Assembly: GCA_000827495.1 (NCBI GenBank)
Contig: KN817544.1
Coordinates: forward strand, 186,001 to 250,000
Length of the DNA stretch: 64,000 bases
Direction of reading: 5' to 3'
Source: Hypholoma sublateritium FD-334 SS-4
Taxonomy: Eukaryota > Basidiomycota > Agaricomycetes > Agaricales > Strophariaceae
Position numbers and translations under genes: made by a program. Shown here one piece after another: positions 30,425 through 42,042 of this stretch. A model generated the notes under the pieces. It saw only the letters and a program-made list of their open reading frames with translations. It was not told the DNA's origin and did not search any database. The first letter of the stretch is position 1; the number at the start of each line of letters is the position of its first letter.

Positions 30425-33400
30425 AGGGGGGGACGCGGTCCCCCCGCGGCGGCTGCGCATCTGGCAACAGAACGCACGCAAGTCGCTGCTGGCGCAGCAG
30501 GACCTCTTAGAGTCGCTGCGCCGTGATTTCGAGGTCTGCGCCATCCAGGAGCCGTATGTGGATTTCCGCGGTGCATCCCGCACCAACCCTCACTGGCAAG
30601 CCATCTACCCTACTACACACCACTCCGACACCAATGTCAACGCAAAGTACAAGAAAACACGCTCCATTATCCTTGTCAGCGCCGCTATCTCCACCGACGC
30701 CTGGTCGGAGATCCCATTCGACTCTCTCGACGTCACTGGTGTTCAGCTCGTGGGCGACTTTGGCACTATCCGCATCATCAACATCTACAATAACTGTGAC
30801 GATAACTCCAGTTTGGACACGGTAGCGCAGTATCTCCGCTCTCCGCGCTCGCGTGAATGCACAGCCCTTCCACTCTCATATCTGTGGGTTGGCGACTTCA
30901 ACCGCCACCACCCGATGTGGGACGAGGAACGTAACAACCACATGTTTACGTCAGCGGCTCTAAACTTAGCCCGACCGCTCCTCGACATGGTTGTACACCA
31001 CGACATGCACATGGCGCTCCCAAAAGACATCCCCACTCTACGCGCGTCTAATGGGGGCAATCTCACCCGGGTCGACAACGTGTTCTGCTCACACAATCTA
31101 GTCAATCGCATCGTCGAGTGCGACGCTCATCCGGAGCGCACACCATCACTAGCCGATCACTTCCCCATCTTCACGGTCATCGACATCGCCATCGACACCG
31201 GCCACTGTGAACCACGGCGAAACTTCTGAATGACGGATTGGGAGGTGTTCCGAGAGTCGCTCGCGGGAAAGCTAGCGCCGTTGGAGGTTGGCGAAGTTCT
31301 CTCGATTGAGGACTTCGACGACCGCCTGCGGGAACTGGATGCGGTTATGGACGAGGTGATGGACTTACATGTTCCGTGGGCGAAGGATTGCCCTTACTCA
31401 AAGCGCTGGTGGACAAGCGAGCTGGGAAAGCAGAAGCTGGCGATGAGGCAGGCTGCGCGGATCTCGTACCAGCAGCGAAACAACCGCCACGACCCAAGCC
31501 ATGAGGAATACCGTCAAGTGCGTAACGCCTATGCGGAGAACACCCGGCAGACGAAGATCGAGCACTGGGCGGGGTGGCTCGAGGGGCTCGACGAGACAAG
31601 TGTGTGGGATGCGAGCAGACTGGTGACGGGACCAGTGTCAGATGGCGGGCGTACGAGGGTGCCGACATTGCGCGTGGTGGATCCAGTAACGCAGGAGGTC
31701 AGAGAGGCAGTGACAAATGCCGAGAAGGGTGCGCTTTTGTTTGAGGCCTTCTTTCCGGACAAGCCGGTGGCATCGACGGTTCCTGCTGACCCAGTGTACC
31801 CGCCACCCCGCTGGGTGCAATCTCACATCACGGACGCTCAGATCCACCACGCAATCCAGAAGATGAAGCCCTACAAAGCCACCAGCCGTGGTACAGTGCC
31901 GAACTCAGTCCTACTCTACAACAGCGACCTCCTAGTCCCCCACCTTGCCCCACTCTTCCGCGCAACCAGTACCCTACAGTACTATCCCGCCAGCTGGGCC
32001 ATCACCCAGACCTTAGTCCTCCGGAAACCTGGCAAGGCTGACTATGGGCTACCCGGCTCCTGGCGACCCATCGTCCTTTCAAACGGCTTCGCCCGCCTTC
32101 TGAATAGCTGCGTGACGGCGGACGTAGTCTCTAGATGCGAGTACCACAACATCCTCCCGAGTAATCACTTTGGTGCTCGTCCTGGGCGCACCACCACCGA
32201 CTCACTCCACCTCCTGACCAAAACTATCAAGGATGCGTGGCGAAAGAAGCATGTTGCCTCGGTCCTCCTCCTTGACGTGAAAGGCGCATTCCCAAGTGTC
32301 TCTGTTGACCGTCTCATCCACAATATGCGTATGCTGGGAATTCCCCGGGACATCACCGAATGGCTCTGCCGCCGTCTCGCCCAGCGTACCACCACCCTCC
32401 ACTTCGACAGCTTCATATCCGCCATCTTTGGCGTCGACAACGGCCTCGACCAAGGCGACCCCCTCTCCGTCATCCTCTACATCATCTACAATACGCCTCT
32501 CCTCCACATCCGCCTTCCCCCCCGACGCGCTGCCATGCTCCTTTTTGTTGATGACGTGGCTGTTATCACATCAGGCCCCACCTTTGCTGACACCCACGCC
32601 CTACTCACCGACATCATGGAGAAGGAAGGAGGTGTCCTGGAGTGGGCGCGCCTCCACAATTGCAGCTTTGGCGTCGAGAAATTTCAGCTGCTCGACGCCA
32701 GCCGCCGTCGCAACTTGCTGCGGACGCCTTTGGTTTTAGGCCAACAGAGCATCGCATCACGAACCTCTGCAAAATTCCTTGGCGTCATCGTCGACAACCA
32801 ACTACGATGGAAGGAACAGGGAGCTGCTGCATTGCGCAAGGGTCAGGCCTGGGTGGGCCAGATCTGCCGCCTCTCCCAAGTGACGAAAGGTGTCTCGCGC
32901 GCCCACATGCGCCGCCTCTACCTTGCCATTGCCGTCCCCCGCATGCTCTACGCAGCTGATATATTCTTAACCCCACAGACGCGCCGCACAGTATCCCGCA
33001 CGGCGCAAAAAAGTGGTCGTGCCATCATCACCAAACTCGCCACTATTCAGCGCCGAGCCGCCATCGCCATCACGGGTGGTCTCCGCTCCTCTCCTACAGA
33101 CCTCCTTGACGCTCTTGCAGGTCTCCTCCCATTTCACATCCTCGTTGATCAACACCGCTTGCAGGCTGCCTTGCGCCTCGCGGCCCTTCCAAAGACACAT
33201 GCCCTCCATGCAGCAGTCAAGTCCGCTGCCACTCGCTTCGTTCGTCATCACCCATCCCCACTCCACTTCCTCATGGCGGAACTCCACGAGAAGCATGTCC
33301 ACCCCCTCCGCCTCGAAAAAATCTCGGCCGTACGACAACACAGCAAATGGACGACAAACATCAAGATTTCGATTCCGGATTCGAAGGAGGAAGCAGCAGC

Positions 33401-34388
33401 GGAGGTAGAGGATGATGAGACAGCAGTGGTGGTTTTTTCGGATGGTTCAGGCCTCAATGGACAGGTTGGAGCGGCAGCAGTTTTGTTCCGCAATGGTACA
33501 GAGGTACGGCAGGGGCGGGCTCATTTGGGCTCACTACGCAGGCATACAGTTTACGAAGGCGAATCGGCGGGTGCTCTCATTAGTGTGGCACTCCTGGCCC
33601 GAGAGCGCACTGTCCTCCAGGCAGCTACCATCTGTATCGATAGCCAGGCGGCCATCCGGGCCACCATCTCTACTCGCCCTGTCCCAGGCCATTACTTCAT
33701 GGATGCATTACACGCTGACCTCGCGGTGTTACGCCGCCGCCACCGCCACCTCCAGCTCCTGGTCCGATGGGTCCCAGGGCATGTCGACGTGGCCGGTAAC
33801 GAAGCGGCTGACAAAGCAGCACGCGCGGCAGCAGCTGGCGACACCTCGTCACTCCGTCGCCTCCCGCAACTCCTCCGCTCTCCGCTACCCCACAGCAAGG
33901 CGGCAGCTCGCCAACGCTATCGCGCAAGCATAAAACGTGCAGCCCGCAAGGTCTGGTCGCGCTCCCCTCGTTATGAACGCACAAATCTCCTGGCCCCAGA
34001 TGTCCTCCTCTCGCCCTATCAGCACGCGCTCTCCTCTCTCCCCCGCAAACACACGAGCCTCATCACCCAACTCATCACTGGCCACATCCCCCTCGCTGCG
34101 TTTCTCCATAAAATTGGCGCCGAGGACTCACCCACATGCCCATGCTGTCACGAAAGCCCCGAAACCATAGCCCACTTTGTCATCCACTGCCCAGTCCATC
34201 GTCTTGCCCGCGCCGCCATGTTTGCTGGCCTACACCCCGCCTCCTGCAACCTCACTACCCTACTCTCCTCTCCCAAAAACCACCCACGCCTCCTCACCTT
34301 CATTGCTCGCACGGATCGCTTGCGCTCTGTTTACGGACGCATCGCTGAGATCAATGCCGCCACCGCCCAAGCTGCCCCCTCTGCCTAG
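30417..34388 (+). pseudogene. LINE ORF2: endonuclease-RT-RNase H, one in-frame TGA
   Basis: One frame of 1323 codons is broken only by TGA at 31227-31229, at the junction between EN (RRNF) and RT (MTDWEVF). The EN part has the expected residues: WQQN, IQEPY, GDFNRHHP, RVDN and ADHFP. The RT part has the LLLDVKGAF and GLDQGDP motifs and the catalytic FVDD at 32544-32555. The RNase H part has FSDGSG, YEGES, IDSQAAI and WVPGHVDVAGNEAAD. The C-terminus has a knuckle, CPCCHESPETIAHFVIHC. Apart from the TGA the protein looks active. An ATG directly follows the stop, so the RT half could be re-initiated separately. CGA to TGA in a CpG is the simplest cause; readthrough cannot be excluded. Confidence 0.85.
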
Positions 34389-34734
34389 CCCACCCTTGTC
34401 TTGCCTCTGCCTGTTCGTCTCTCCTTTTCTTCTTTATCTCTCTCTCTTTCCCTCTCACCTCCTATATTCTCTTTCCATAATCCTCTGCCTCCCACTCTCC
34501 CACTATAATTCCCTTACGTATATTTACTACATATACAACACAACCCAGGCGCCCACGCCACTAATTTGCACCGTCCCATAGGGGCCTTGTGCCTCGAGTT
34601 CCTTCGGGAACCATACTTGTTGTTGCAGCATCTACTTCGCAGTAATCATATAGATAGTACCTTACTTGTATAGTTTACACTCCACCATATGGTTCGCCAC
34701 CGTAGAGTATAAACAATGAATCAAAAAAAAAAAA

Positions 34735-34746
34735 ACACAGCTCTGC
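34735..34746 (+). repeat. Target-site duplication, right copy
   Basis: ACACAGCTCTGC directly after the A-run of the LINE, matching 28065-28076. The first A could equally belong to the tail, so the length is 11-12 bp. Confidence 0.85.
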
Positions 34747-34755
34747 CTCTCATAA

Positions 34756-35200
34756 ACCGTCATCCCCCGCCGCATCCGCCTCGCCCAACCCACCGCCTAC
34801 TTGATGATAGTCGTCGCCGTTCTCCGAGAGGCCTGCAAGGCCAAGCTTCATAAAAAGCTGACGAAGGGTGCTTACACCGCGCTTGGGAAGATCTCTCATG
34901 ATCTTCCGGCGCAAAGTGCGCACCTGGCGATCATGTAAGTCTTTTCAATCGTTCCGGGATCGTGCTAACATCCGTCGAAAACCTGTTGAACAGGTCAATG
35001 CCCCATGGACCACGCCGCGAGGTCATTTCAAACTTATATTCCAGCCCAAAGGACGACGGACAATTCCTGGGCTCTCTGTCCTTCACGTTGGATGATCGTA
35101 ATCCGACATTCTCTCCGGCAGACGATTGCCACGACGGCCGTGCAGCCAAATACATTGGCACGAATCACTCGATCTTCAAGGATCGTCTGCTTGAGGTCGG
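34756..35200 (+). CDS. Gene fragment, at least two exons, unknown
   Basis: Exon 34756-34934 (VIPRRIRLAQPTAYLMIVVA, then a Lys-rich segment and SAHLAIM) ends at a GTAAGT donor. It joins in phase to exon 34994-35200 (starting SMPHGPRREVISNLYS and ending KDRLLEVG), which also ends at a GTAAGT donor. Both are open and the join keeps the frame. There is no start codon and no end. The LINE inserted just upstream, so the 5' part may have been cut off from this fragment or lie before 28065. I do not recognise the family. The 70-bp minisatellite begins about 220 bases downstream. Confidence 0.4.
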
Positions 35201-35422
35201 GTAAGTATGTCCTAACCTATCTACACGTGTGATCTAATATAAGCCCTCTCAGACGGTGGCCTTTCTCCACCAAGTAGATAGCAGTATCGTCTTTGTATTG
35301 TATAGGCACTCCCGAAATGTCCATTGTGTTGCTACATTAGTCGGCTCATCTGCTGATCACGATTCCCGGGCCGAGGTTCCTTATTTCTGTCATTGTCCCC
35401 ATAAACAATTATCATACCCATA

Positions 35423-35867
35423 TGGTCTTCGTAACGCGGTATAATTCTGAGCTTGCATATTATATGTAGTTCAGCATATAATAAGGGTTTCGTAATACGG
35501 TATAATTCTAAGCTTGCATGATGTAGAGGATGTGATGTACGTAACATATCATAGGGTCTTTGTAATGCGGTATCATCCTGAGCTTTCCTAATATCCAGGA
35601 TGTGATGTATGTAGCATATAGTAGGGGCTTGGTAATGCGGTAAAATTTTGATCTTGCATGATAGACAGGATGCGAAGTACGTAGCATATAATATGGTCTT
35701 CGTAACGGGGTATAATTCTGACCTTGCCTAATATCAAGGACACGATGTATGTAGCATATAGTAGGGGTTCTGTAATGAGGTATAGTTCTGAGCTTACATG
35801 ATATACAGGATGCGATGTACGTGGAATATCGTGGGGTCTTCGTAAGGCAGTATAATTCTGAGCTGCC
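35423..35867 (+). repeat. Minisatellite, ~70-bp unit, seven copies
   Basis: Copies start near 35424, 35485, 35554, 35624, 35694, 35764 and 35832. Each has GGTCTTCGTAA-GCGGTATAA, TTCTGAGCTTGCAT, CAGGATG-GATGTACGTAGC and ATATAGTAGG, with scattered changes. The unit is about 68-70 bases, the first copy is shorter, and the last stops after AGCTGCC. There is no coding potential across copies. Confidence 0.85.
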
Positions 35868-36788
35868 TTCTCGTCAGCTAAATTTCCGATACTTGCTATA
35901 TAATCCCAAATAAGCTAGTATAAGCGCGCATAACACTGCCACCTTCGCGTCGGAGTTGAAACTACATATCAACTTTTCCATCTTTTACTGATGGCTGTGC
36001 CTCGGATCTGCAAGCGCAGCACGTCGGCCCCACGGCCAGATAATTGCTGGAGACTAAAAATAGCTCCAATTTCGGCACTTTGGGTAATGTACATACGACC
36101 ACCGAAGAAGTACGCCCAGCAGATATCAAAGACTTCAAACAGATTTACACTTCTTCAAGCAGAAAGCTTGCCTCGATCATATACTTGCATGCATAGCAAC
36201 ATCTCTACCGTCAATACCATCTGATCAAGCGCCCGCTGGCGCGTTGTCATGATCTCGCAACGGTGCTGTTAGCGATCTTCTTCGATGTCTACCGCAGGAC
36301 TTAGTATCACCCGTATATTTAAGCTGGCTAGCATATGGCATAGGCAAGCTAAAAAATTCTCCTTGTCATGTGTACTGACAAACGTGCCACACGGAGCTCG
36401 ATTGTCCTGAGATAAACTCAGTGTCAATACTCACAGCACCCGTCACATAGCACAAATTTTGATCTTCGTTTTTACGGTCTGTATGATCATTGAACACGGA
36501 GAATCTTTCAGTTTGTGTAACCGCATCAACGCTGCATAGCTTATTTCTGGCTTGATATATCATTGTCAGCCGTGGCAAGGCTTCATTGAAGGAATCTTGT
36601 TCTTAATATATCTGCAATACGGGCACCCAGCTGATTCCAAGCCGACTCTATGATCTGCAACGGTCTATTAAAACCACTGCAGCCGACTCGGACACCTTTT
36701 TTCTTCCTTGACTTGCGTTCCCTTCTTTTCCATCCTACCACTTCATGACCTTGCTACGACCTTAGCCTCCGATAGCCGCTTCACGTTC
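35868..36788. other. Intergenic upstream of the 7TM gene
   Basis: About 920 bases without a supported gene. Two short ORFs (35991-36224 plus, 36366-36578 minus) lack motifs. The last 100 bases are CT-rich and would be the promoter and leader of the 7TM gene. Confidence 0.5.
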
Positions 36789-38373
36789 ATGTCCATCCGC
36801 ACTACACTGACGACTTCAGAGGCTGGCCTCGGATCCCTCGTTGCGTTCGATGTGTTATATGTTATTGGTCTCATTTCTCTGGGGACGATATTATTGACTG
36901 CCTTGTTTTCTAAACGCGTCCATCGACAATCAACCTGGTTCATGGTCATAATTTCATGGGTTCTGAACAGTGCCTCAAACATGCTCCTCATCGGTCACCA
37001 GAAAGCGCCTCTAATAAATTTAAATCCGGGCCTGTGCTTGACTCAGGCAGTTCTCATTGATTCAACTCCAGTTTTGTAAGTGCACCGAATGAATTGAGAT
37101 ACAATTTCAATGATTCTCAATTTCATTATAGCTGTGCCTTTTGTGCTGCCGTATTCGCCATGGAGGTGACCGCTTTTTTTTTTTTTTGTCACGGTTCGAA
37201 AACAGTGTTCATAGCTTTTTCATACTGTAGGTTTACACGACTATTCTGTTCGCATTGAGATTCAGTTCTTCCGTGCCTCGAGGATACATAATAACAGTAA
37301 TAATCCAATATCCAGAAATATACAACCATCTCATCAATGAATCACATTTCAACAGATGATCGGCATTCCATGGCTCGCATTCGCTGGAACAATTGCAATA
37401 ACCGCAAATGTGAGTGCTCATCATCATTGATTTTCAGCTCAGCTTGACTCTAAATATCCCATGATTAGAACGGATTAACGCATCAAAATGTCATTGAAAA
37501 GTACCCGTCAGGCTTCTTCTGCTGGAACGCTGTTCCCAACGACTGGAGGTAAGCTACCCCCTCGGGAAAGCATTGTGGTTACGAGGCTGAAATACGGTTT
37601 AATTTGGGCAGAAAATACCTAATAGGTGGGGGTGTTGCTATAGGAATCTTGGCCGCTATTATAATTGAAGGTATGGATATTTACTTACAAGAAGACAAGT
37701 TATGCTCACCTTATCATCTCGCTCTTTGATCAATTGTTTTCAGCCCTTATCATTATTACTCTACGAAAAAAATGGTCGGCCATCGCAGAAACTGCATCAA
37801 TACGGCGTGATAAGCCATACATTACGGTAGACTCCATTGTTCGCATGATTGTATTCAGTGTGGGTATAGTTGTTGCCCTCGGGTAAGTGGTAATACCTTA
37901 CCTTGATACCTCTTCAGTGAAATTGACTGATGTTTCATTGAAGATTAACGTTTATACAATACCTAACTTTACCAACCTTGAATGAAGACACTGCTCTGGG
38001 CCTTATACAAGCCTCACGTATGTCAGGCTTTTGATAGCCATCTCTGTGCTTGATACATGTCAGGACTCATTGCATTCTTGATACCAGTGCCATGTTTTGC
38101 TGCCTTGGTTTTCGGGTCACAAAAGGTTAGCCTCACATCCGGAATCCATGTCTTCTATTTGATGTGATTCGAGTAGCTGATACACCTTGACTGATTTTCT
38201 AGGACGTTTTGGATGCATGGAAAAGTGTTGCAAAGAGATATTTTGGGAAGAGGCCATCAGCTTCGACAGAGCCGGTGGAGATGTGGCCGATCAGACCAGA
38301 CGAAGCCAGTGAGAGAGGAGAAGGAGGTGATAATATTGACGCCAATAGTGTTACGCCAATTTATGCAATATGA
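36789..38373 (+). CDS. Seven-TM receptor-like membrane protein (333 aa)
   Basis: Ten exons join without a break: 36789-37075, 37132-37165, 37231-37272, 37356-37409, 37469-37548, 37612-37670, 37744-37882, 37944-38017, 38064-38125 and 38203-38373. The protein has seven hydrophobic segments, among them VLYVIGLISLGTILLTALF, TWFMVIISWVLNSASNMLLI, PWLAFAGTIAITAN, IGGGVAIGILAAIIIEALII, MIVFSVGIVVALG and LIAFLIPVPCFAALVFG. The tail is acidic and ends PIYAI. The VFGSQKDVLDAW block just after TM7 is typical of a family of Agaricomycete 7TM, GPCR-like proteins. The ligand is unknown. The Ste3 pheromone receptor family is an alternative that I think less likely. The exon phases are consistent, so the model is good and the function weak. 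Confidence 0.75.
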
Positions 38374-38732
38374 GCGTTTCACAAATAAGCGCTGGTCCGC
38401 GTCGTGCGAGTCCCTGAGCACTAGCGGATTCTAAAAATAGATTAAGACATATGTAAGCGAGTAAATTTGTGTGTATGTAGTCACTGGCGCGAAGCGGAGA
38501 CTGGTTGAGGCCCATGAACTCATATCCACTGCGTACTTAGTTACAGTTGTTATGGGTGGCAACTCGCGATTTTCCATTGCGCAGCGCCAGCCAGGCGCCA
38601 AGGACACGCAACGTATGCACCTATTTGATTATATAATTTTCAGCCTATTAGGCTATTATTGATGCGTTGCTGACAGCTTGGCCACAGATCTCGACTCTAC
38701 AAAGTGACCTTCATTCCACAAAGATCTACACC
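38374..38732. other. Intergenic, AVL9 promoter
   Basis: About 360 bases between the 7TM stop and the AVL9 start. No gene is seen. Confidence 0.5.
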
Positions 38733-41700
38733 ATGGCTACCCTGCTTCCTCCACCGTCCCCAACATCATCTCAAAAACATGTTACACGAGAATCCGACGA
38801 TGAAGACGCAGATACCGCCTCGCAGCGGTCGATATCACTGTCGTCGCCTCCAACGTCACGGCGGAATTCCGAGCTGAGCGACCCCCGTCACTCATTCACA
38901 ACGCAGAGTTCCGACTCGGAGTCGCGTAAAGAGCCAAATGCACTTGTGGACAGTTCCGATGCACACGCAGACGATGAGGATGCGTTGTATACGGTGCAGC
39001 GGGATGCACCAGCGACATCAGCATCCCCGGTCATCGACGAGCCACGGGAGTTCAAGCCAATCACATATCCACCTAGCCCTCCGAACAGGGATGACACTGT
39101 GTCGATAACCTCTTTCGCTTCTACATCATCCCGCAAGGCCCGCCCAGAGTCGTTGATCATCGCACCGACGACAGAACCTTTAGTTCTGGGAGTGGCTTTG
39201 GTGGACTTCAATCATCTGGTGTGTCTTTAGATCGGCGACTTGATGTAACTCACTGAAATGTACCAAATAGGTTGGACCACGTATCGAGTATTCGAGGGGA
39301 GATATATTTGAAGATGAAGAAGTTGCCAAAATTCTGCCGTTCCTGGCACTCCCGGATGGAGCTCACTTGGTACGAAGATCGACAAAGCCATTTTGAACTA
39401 CTTACGAAAGGTGTCCCAGAGCTCAGAAGACTACTCTTACTTCCACCTTGTAAAACCTGGTCCTGCTCCGACGACCATCTTCGGCATCTCGTAGGTCGAT
39501 TGCTCGCGTCGCCTCACTTCGCCCGCTAACGCTGGAGAAGATGTAATCAGCAAATTGCAGCGTCGTCTCTTCTCGTGAAAGGCCCTGATGTCACTCGCTC
39601 GACTGTGCAGAAGGCGGTGGTTGTACTTGCGTCGAAGCCTGTATTTGGGCCCATACGGGAGAAACTGCGCGTGGTGACCACCGCGCTGTTCCTCCAGAGG
39701 GACTTTACCGACTCCACTATTCTTGATGACTTTCAAGCATCGTTAGAGCGGTCATTGCGGACCCAACTCACGGAAAGCGGGCTTTACATGGGTGCGTCAC
39801 GCTGTGCTTAGTACCTGACTAGTTACTCATGGCATGTAGGCACGAGTATGTGCGTGTTTCTAACCTTCTACCGGTGATGCCTATCTGATACTAGGGCCAT
39901 AGCCGAGACCTTGTTCATACCTTTAGACAAAAAACATTGGTGCTGGTTAAAGCACTCATGCTGCAAAAAAGGGTGACCATCAGTGCCATCTTGTGATACC
40001 TTGATCTTGACGGTGATTTATATTAGATCCTGTTCTTTGGATATCCAGTTGAAAAGCTCTGCACTTATCAATATTCGCTAATATCACTACTCCCTGGTAC
40101 GCGTCTGCGTTTTTTTCGTTACTATTATAATTCACCATTGGATCATATAGGTATGCTGCAGACTTTAGACGACTGTGGGTCACCCCCTCTTGCTGCCCGC
40201 GCTCCAACATTATCTCGTCCAACGTCATTGAAGACCTCGGATCACAAAAGTATGTTGGCGTTTATGGGTCTCCCTCTCGATATATTCGGAAAAGTACATG
40301 GTTTCTTCCCCTTGTTAGCCTCGTTAATCTCACCCTTTTTTATAGGACGCATTTTTTCAACCTTATCTGCCATTGCAACAATTGGACATGATTAAAGACA
40401 CACCGAGCTGGCTCTGCGGTTGTACAAATAGTATCATCACGCAGCAGAGTGAAATCGACCTTCTTGTCAATGTACGCGTTTCCTGTCCCCCAGTTGTACG
40501 CAGATTCCAGAAATTGATGTATAATCAAGACCGACACAGGTGTTTTCGATTTCCGGGACCCCAAATTAGAACGGTCAGCTGGCCTGACGCCGGCCGATAG
40601 GAAATGGATGGACGATATACTGACGGACGTGAACGAGAGCTGGACGGCACAAGCCAGCGGAAATGCCACCGGAATGCAGCATTTTAAAGGGAGTGATGAT
40701 TATCTCAGAACAAAGGTACGGCGAGTTGACCTTCGACCGCGTCCGCGTGTTCATTTCTCGTATAGTTTGAAGAGTACATCTCGGCTGCGCTTTCATCTGT
40801 CAAATACCGCGATTTTGTGGCTAAGGGAGAGAGTGGCGGCGTGCTAATCACTGGCGGATCAGGTGGCCATCCAAGCTCGACCGAGGATTTCAATCCCCTT
40901 TGGATATCCGAATTTAAGAGAACGAACGCGTATGAGGTCTGGGAGAGAACGACTGACCCCCTACTGTTTGACATTGTGGAACCACGGTGCGTCGTTCTTG
41001 TTAAAGAGCTTTACAATAGTCTCAAGTATAGCTCATTCAAAGGCATCCATGTAATGAGAAGCCATCTGTGGTGGCAGATATCGGCCTTCGTCTCCAGGAA
41101 GGCATTCAGGACTTGAAACTAGAGCAACAGCTTGCCCCCGCTCGAGAAGCCGTTTCTAGAACGTTGACAGTCGGCTCGACAAGTTTCTTCAAGGCAGTCG
41201 AAGGTGTGCGCGGGAGATGGGCGCAGCGGAGCGCCCCTAACATCAGCCCTTCGCCATCGATGTATGGCGACGCAGACAACACGGTTAAGTCAGCACGCGC
41301 AATTACTCCTCCCGTCGAGGTGTCTACTGCGGACTACGAGGACATCCCACACACGGCAAAGCCAAGTGATTATACCCGAAAAACTCCAAACCTTCGTCCG
41401 TTCTCACTCACCAGCACCAATTCTCTGCCCTCGGACTCGCCTGTTACCAGCCCCGATGGCGCCCCCGCCATGCTCAAGCCGCTCTCCGCCTGGGGCTCGG
41501 GACTCGGATCATTCCTGTCCGCAAAGACGGGGCGCTTCTCGATAGCGCGCACACCGACGACTGCGCGGCCAGGCGACGTAACTGGGGTGCCGGCGTTCCC
41601 GCATTCGCCTATGCCTACCCGCGAACATTATGGGGACCCAGAAGGTAGTCCAATCTTCAACGGGATGAGCCCTGGGACTAGCCCCACAACGGTGGGGCCA

Positions 41701-41781
41701 GTAGCGAGCATCAGTGCCGTGCTGAGCGCAGCTGCGTCCGAGTCAGGGAGGACTATTATACCAAATGAAGCGAGTCAGTAA
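38733..41781 (+). CDS. AVL9: AVL9-like late secretory pathway protein (DENN)
   Basis: Twelve exons give 823 residues: 38733-39218, 39271-39369, 39420-39490, 39541-39791, 39840-39849, 39903-39972, 40027-40096, 40151-40293, 40346-40471, 40530-40715, 40766-40986 and 41043-41781. Exon 5 is only 10 nt; it is needed to keep the frame between GLYMG and RDLVHTFRQKTLVLVK. Residues 1-150 are Ser/Asp-rich. The AVL9/DENN core starts at LGVALVDFNHLVGPRIEYS and includes LPFLALPDGAHL, YSYFHLVKPG, TIFGISCNQQIAAS, KPVFGPIREKL, ILFFGYPVE, LLPGMLQTLDDCG and FMGLPLDIFGKDAFFQPYLP. Yeast Avl9 acts in exocytic traffic from the Golgi, and its DENN fold suggests a Rab-regulating role. A low-complexity tail ends the protein. 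This is the most certain gene in the window. Confidence 0.93.
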
Positions 41782-42042
41782 CTTCAATAGTAGGATTTAC
41801 TTGCTATACCTATTACTGTTCATATTAATGACAAGTTAATGACTGTATGTCATCCAAGTGGATTATGTTAATTGTGTAATAAGTTCAGGTCTACATAATA
41901 GTAAAATAAGGCAATACTTTAGACAATTTGAACCGACGATGTGCCTGGGTCCTGGGAACACTGTCCAGATAGGAGAAAATAGAATACAACAATCTTGCTT
42001 CGTAACCAACTTGGATTCGTAACAACACAACCCTGTTTCTCC

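Larger units (their letters stand above)
28077..34734 (+). mobile_element. Full-length LINE (Tad1-like non-LTR retrotransposon)
   Basis: The element is about 6.66 kb and is bounded by an identical 12-bp target-site duplication (28065-28076 and 34735-34746). It contains, in order: a 185-bp 5' leader; ORF1 with CCHC knuckles; ORF2 with an apurinic-type endonuclease, reverse transcriptase, RNase H and a C-terminal Cys/His knuckle; a pyrimidine-rich 3' UTR from 34389; and a terminal run of 13 A at 34723-34735. This order and the RNase H domain fit fungal Tad1-like elements; the clade is inferred, not tested. The exact duplication and open frames point to a young insertion, spoiled only by one TGA in ORF2. 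Confidence 0.9.

Noticed and set aside
4292..31229. UGA recoding (for example as Arg or selenocysteine)
   Set aside because: The same window uses TGA as the normal stop of intact genes (38371-38373, 61649-61651), and no recoding element is visible. Decay explains the four cases better.
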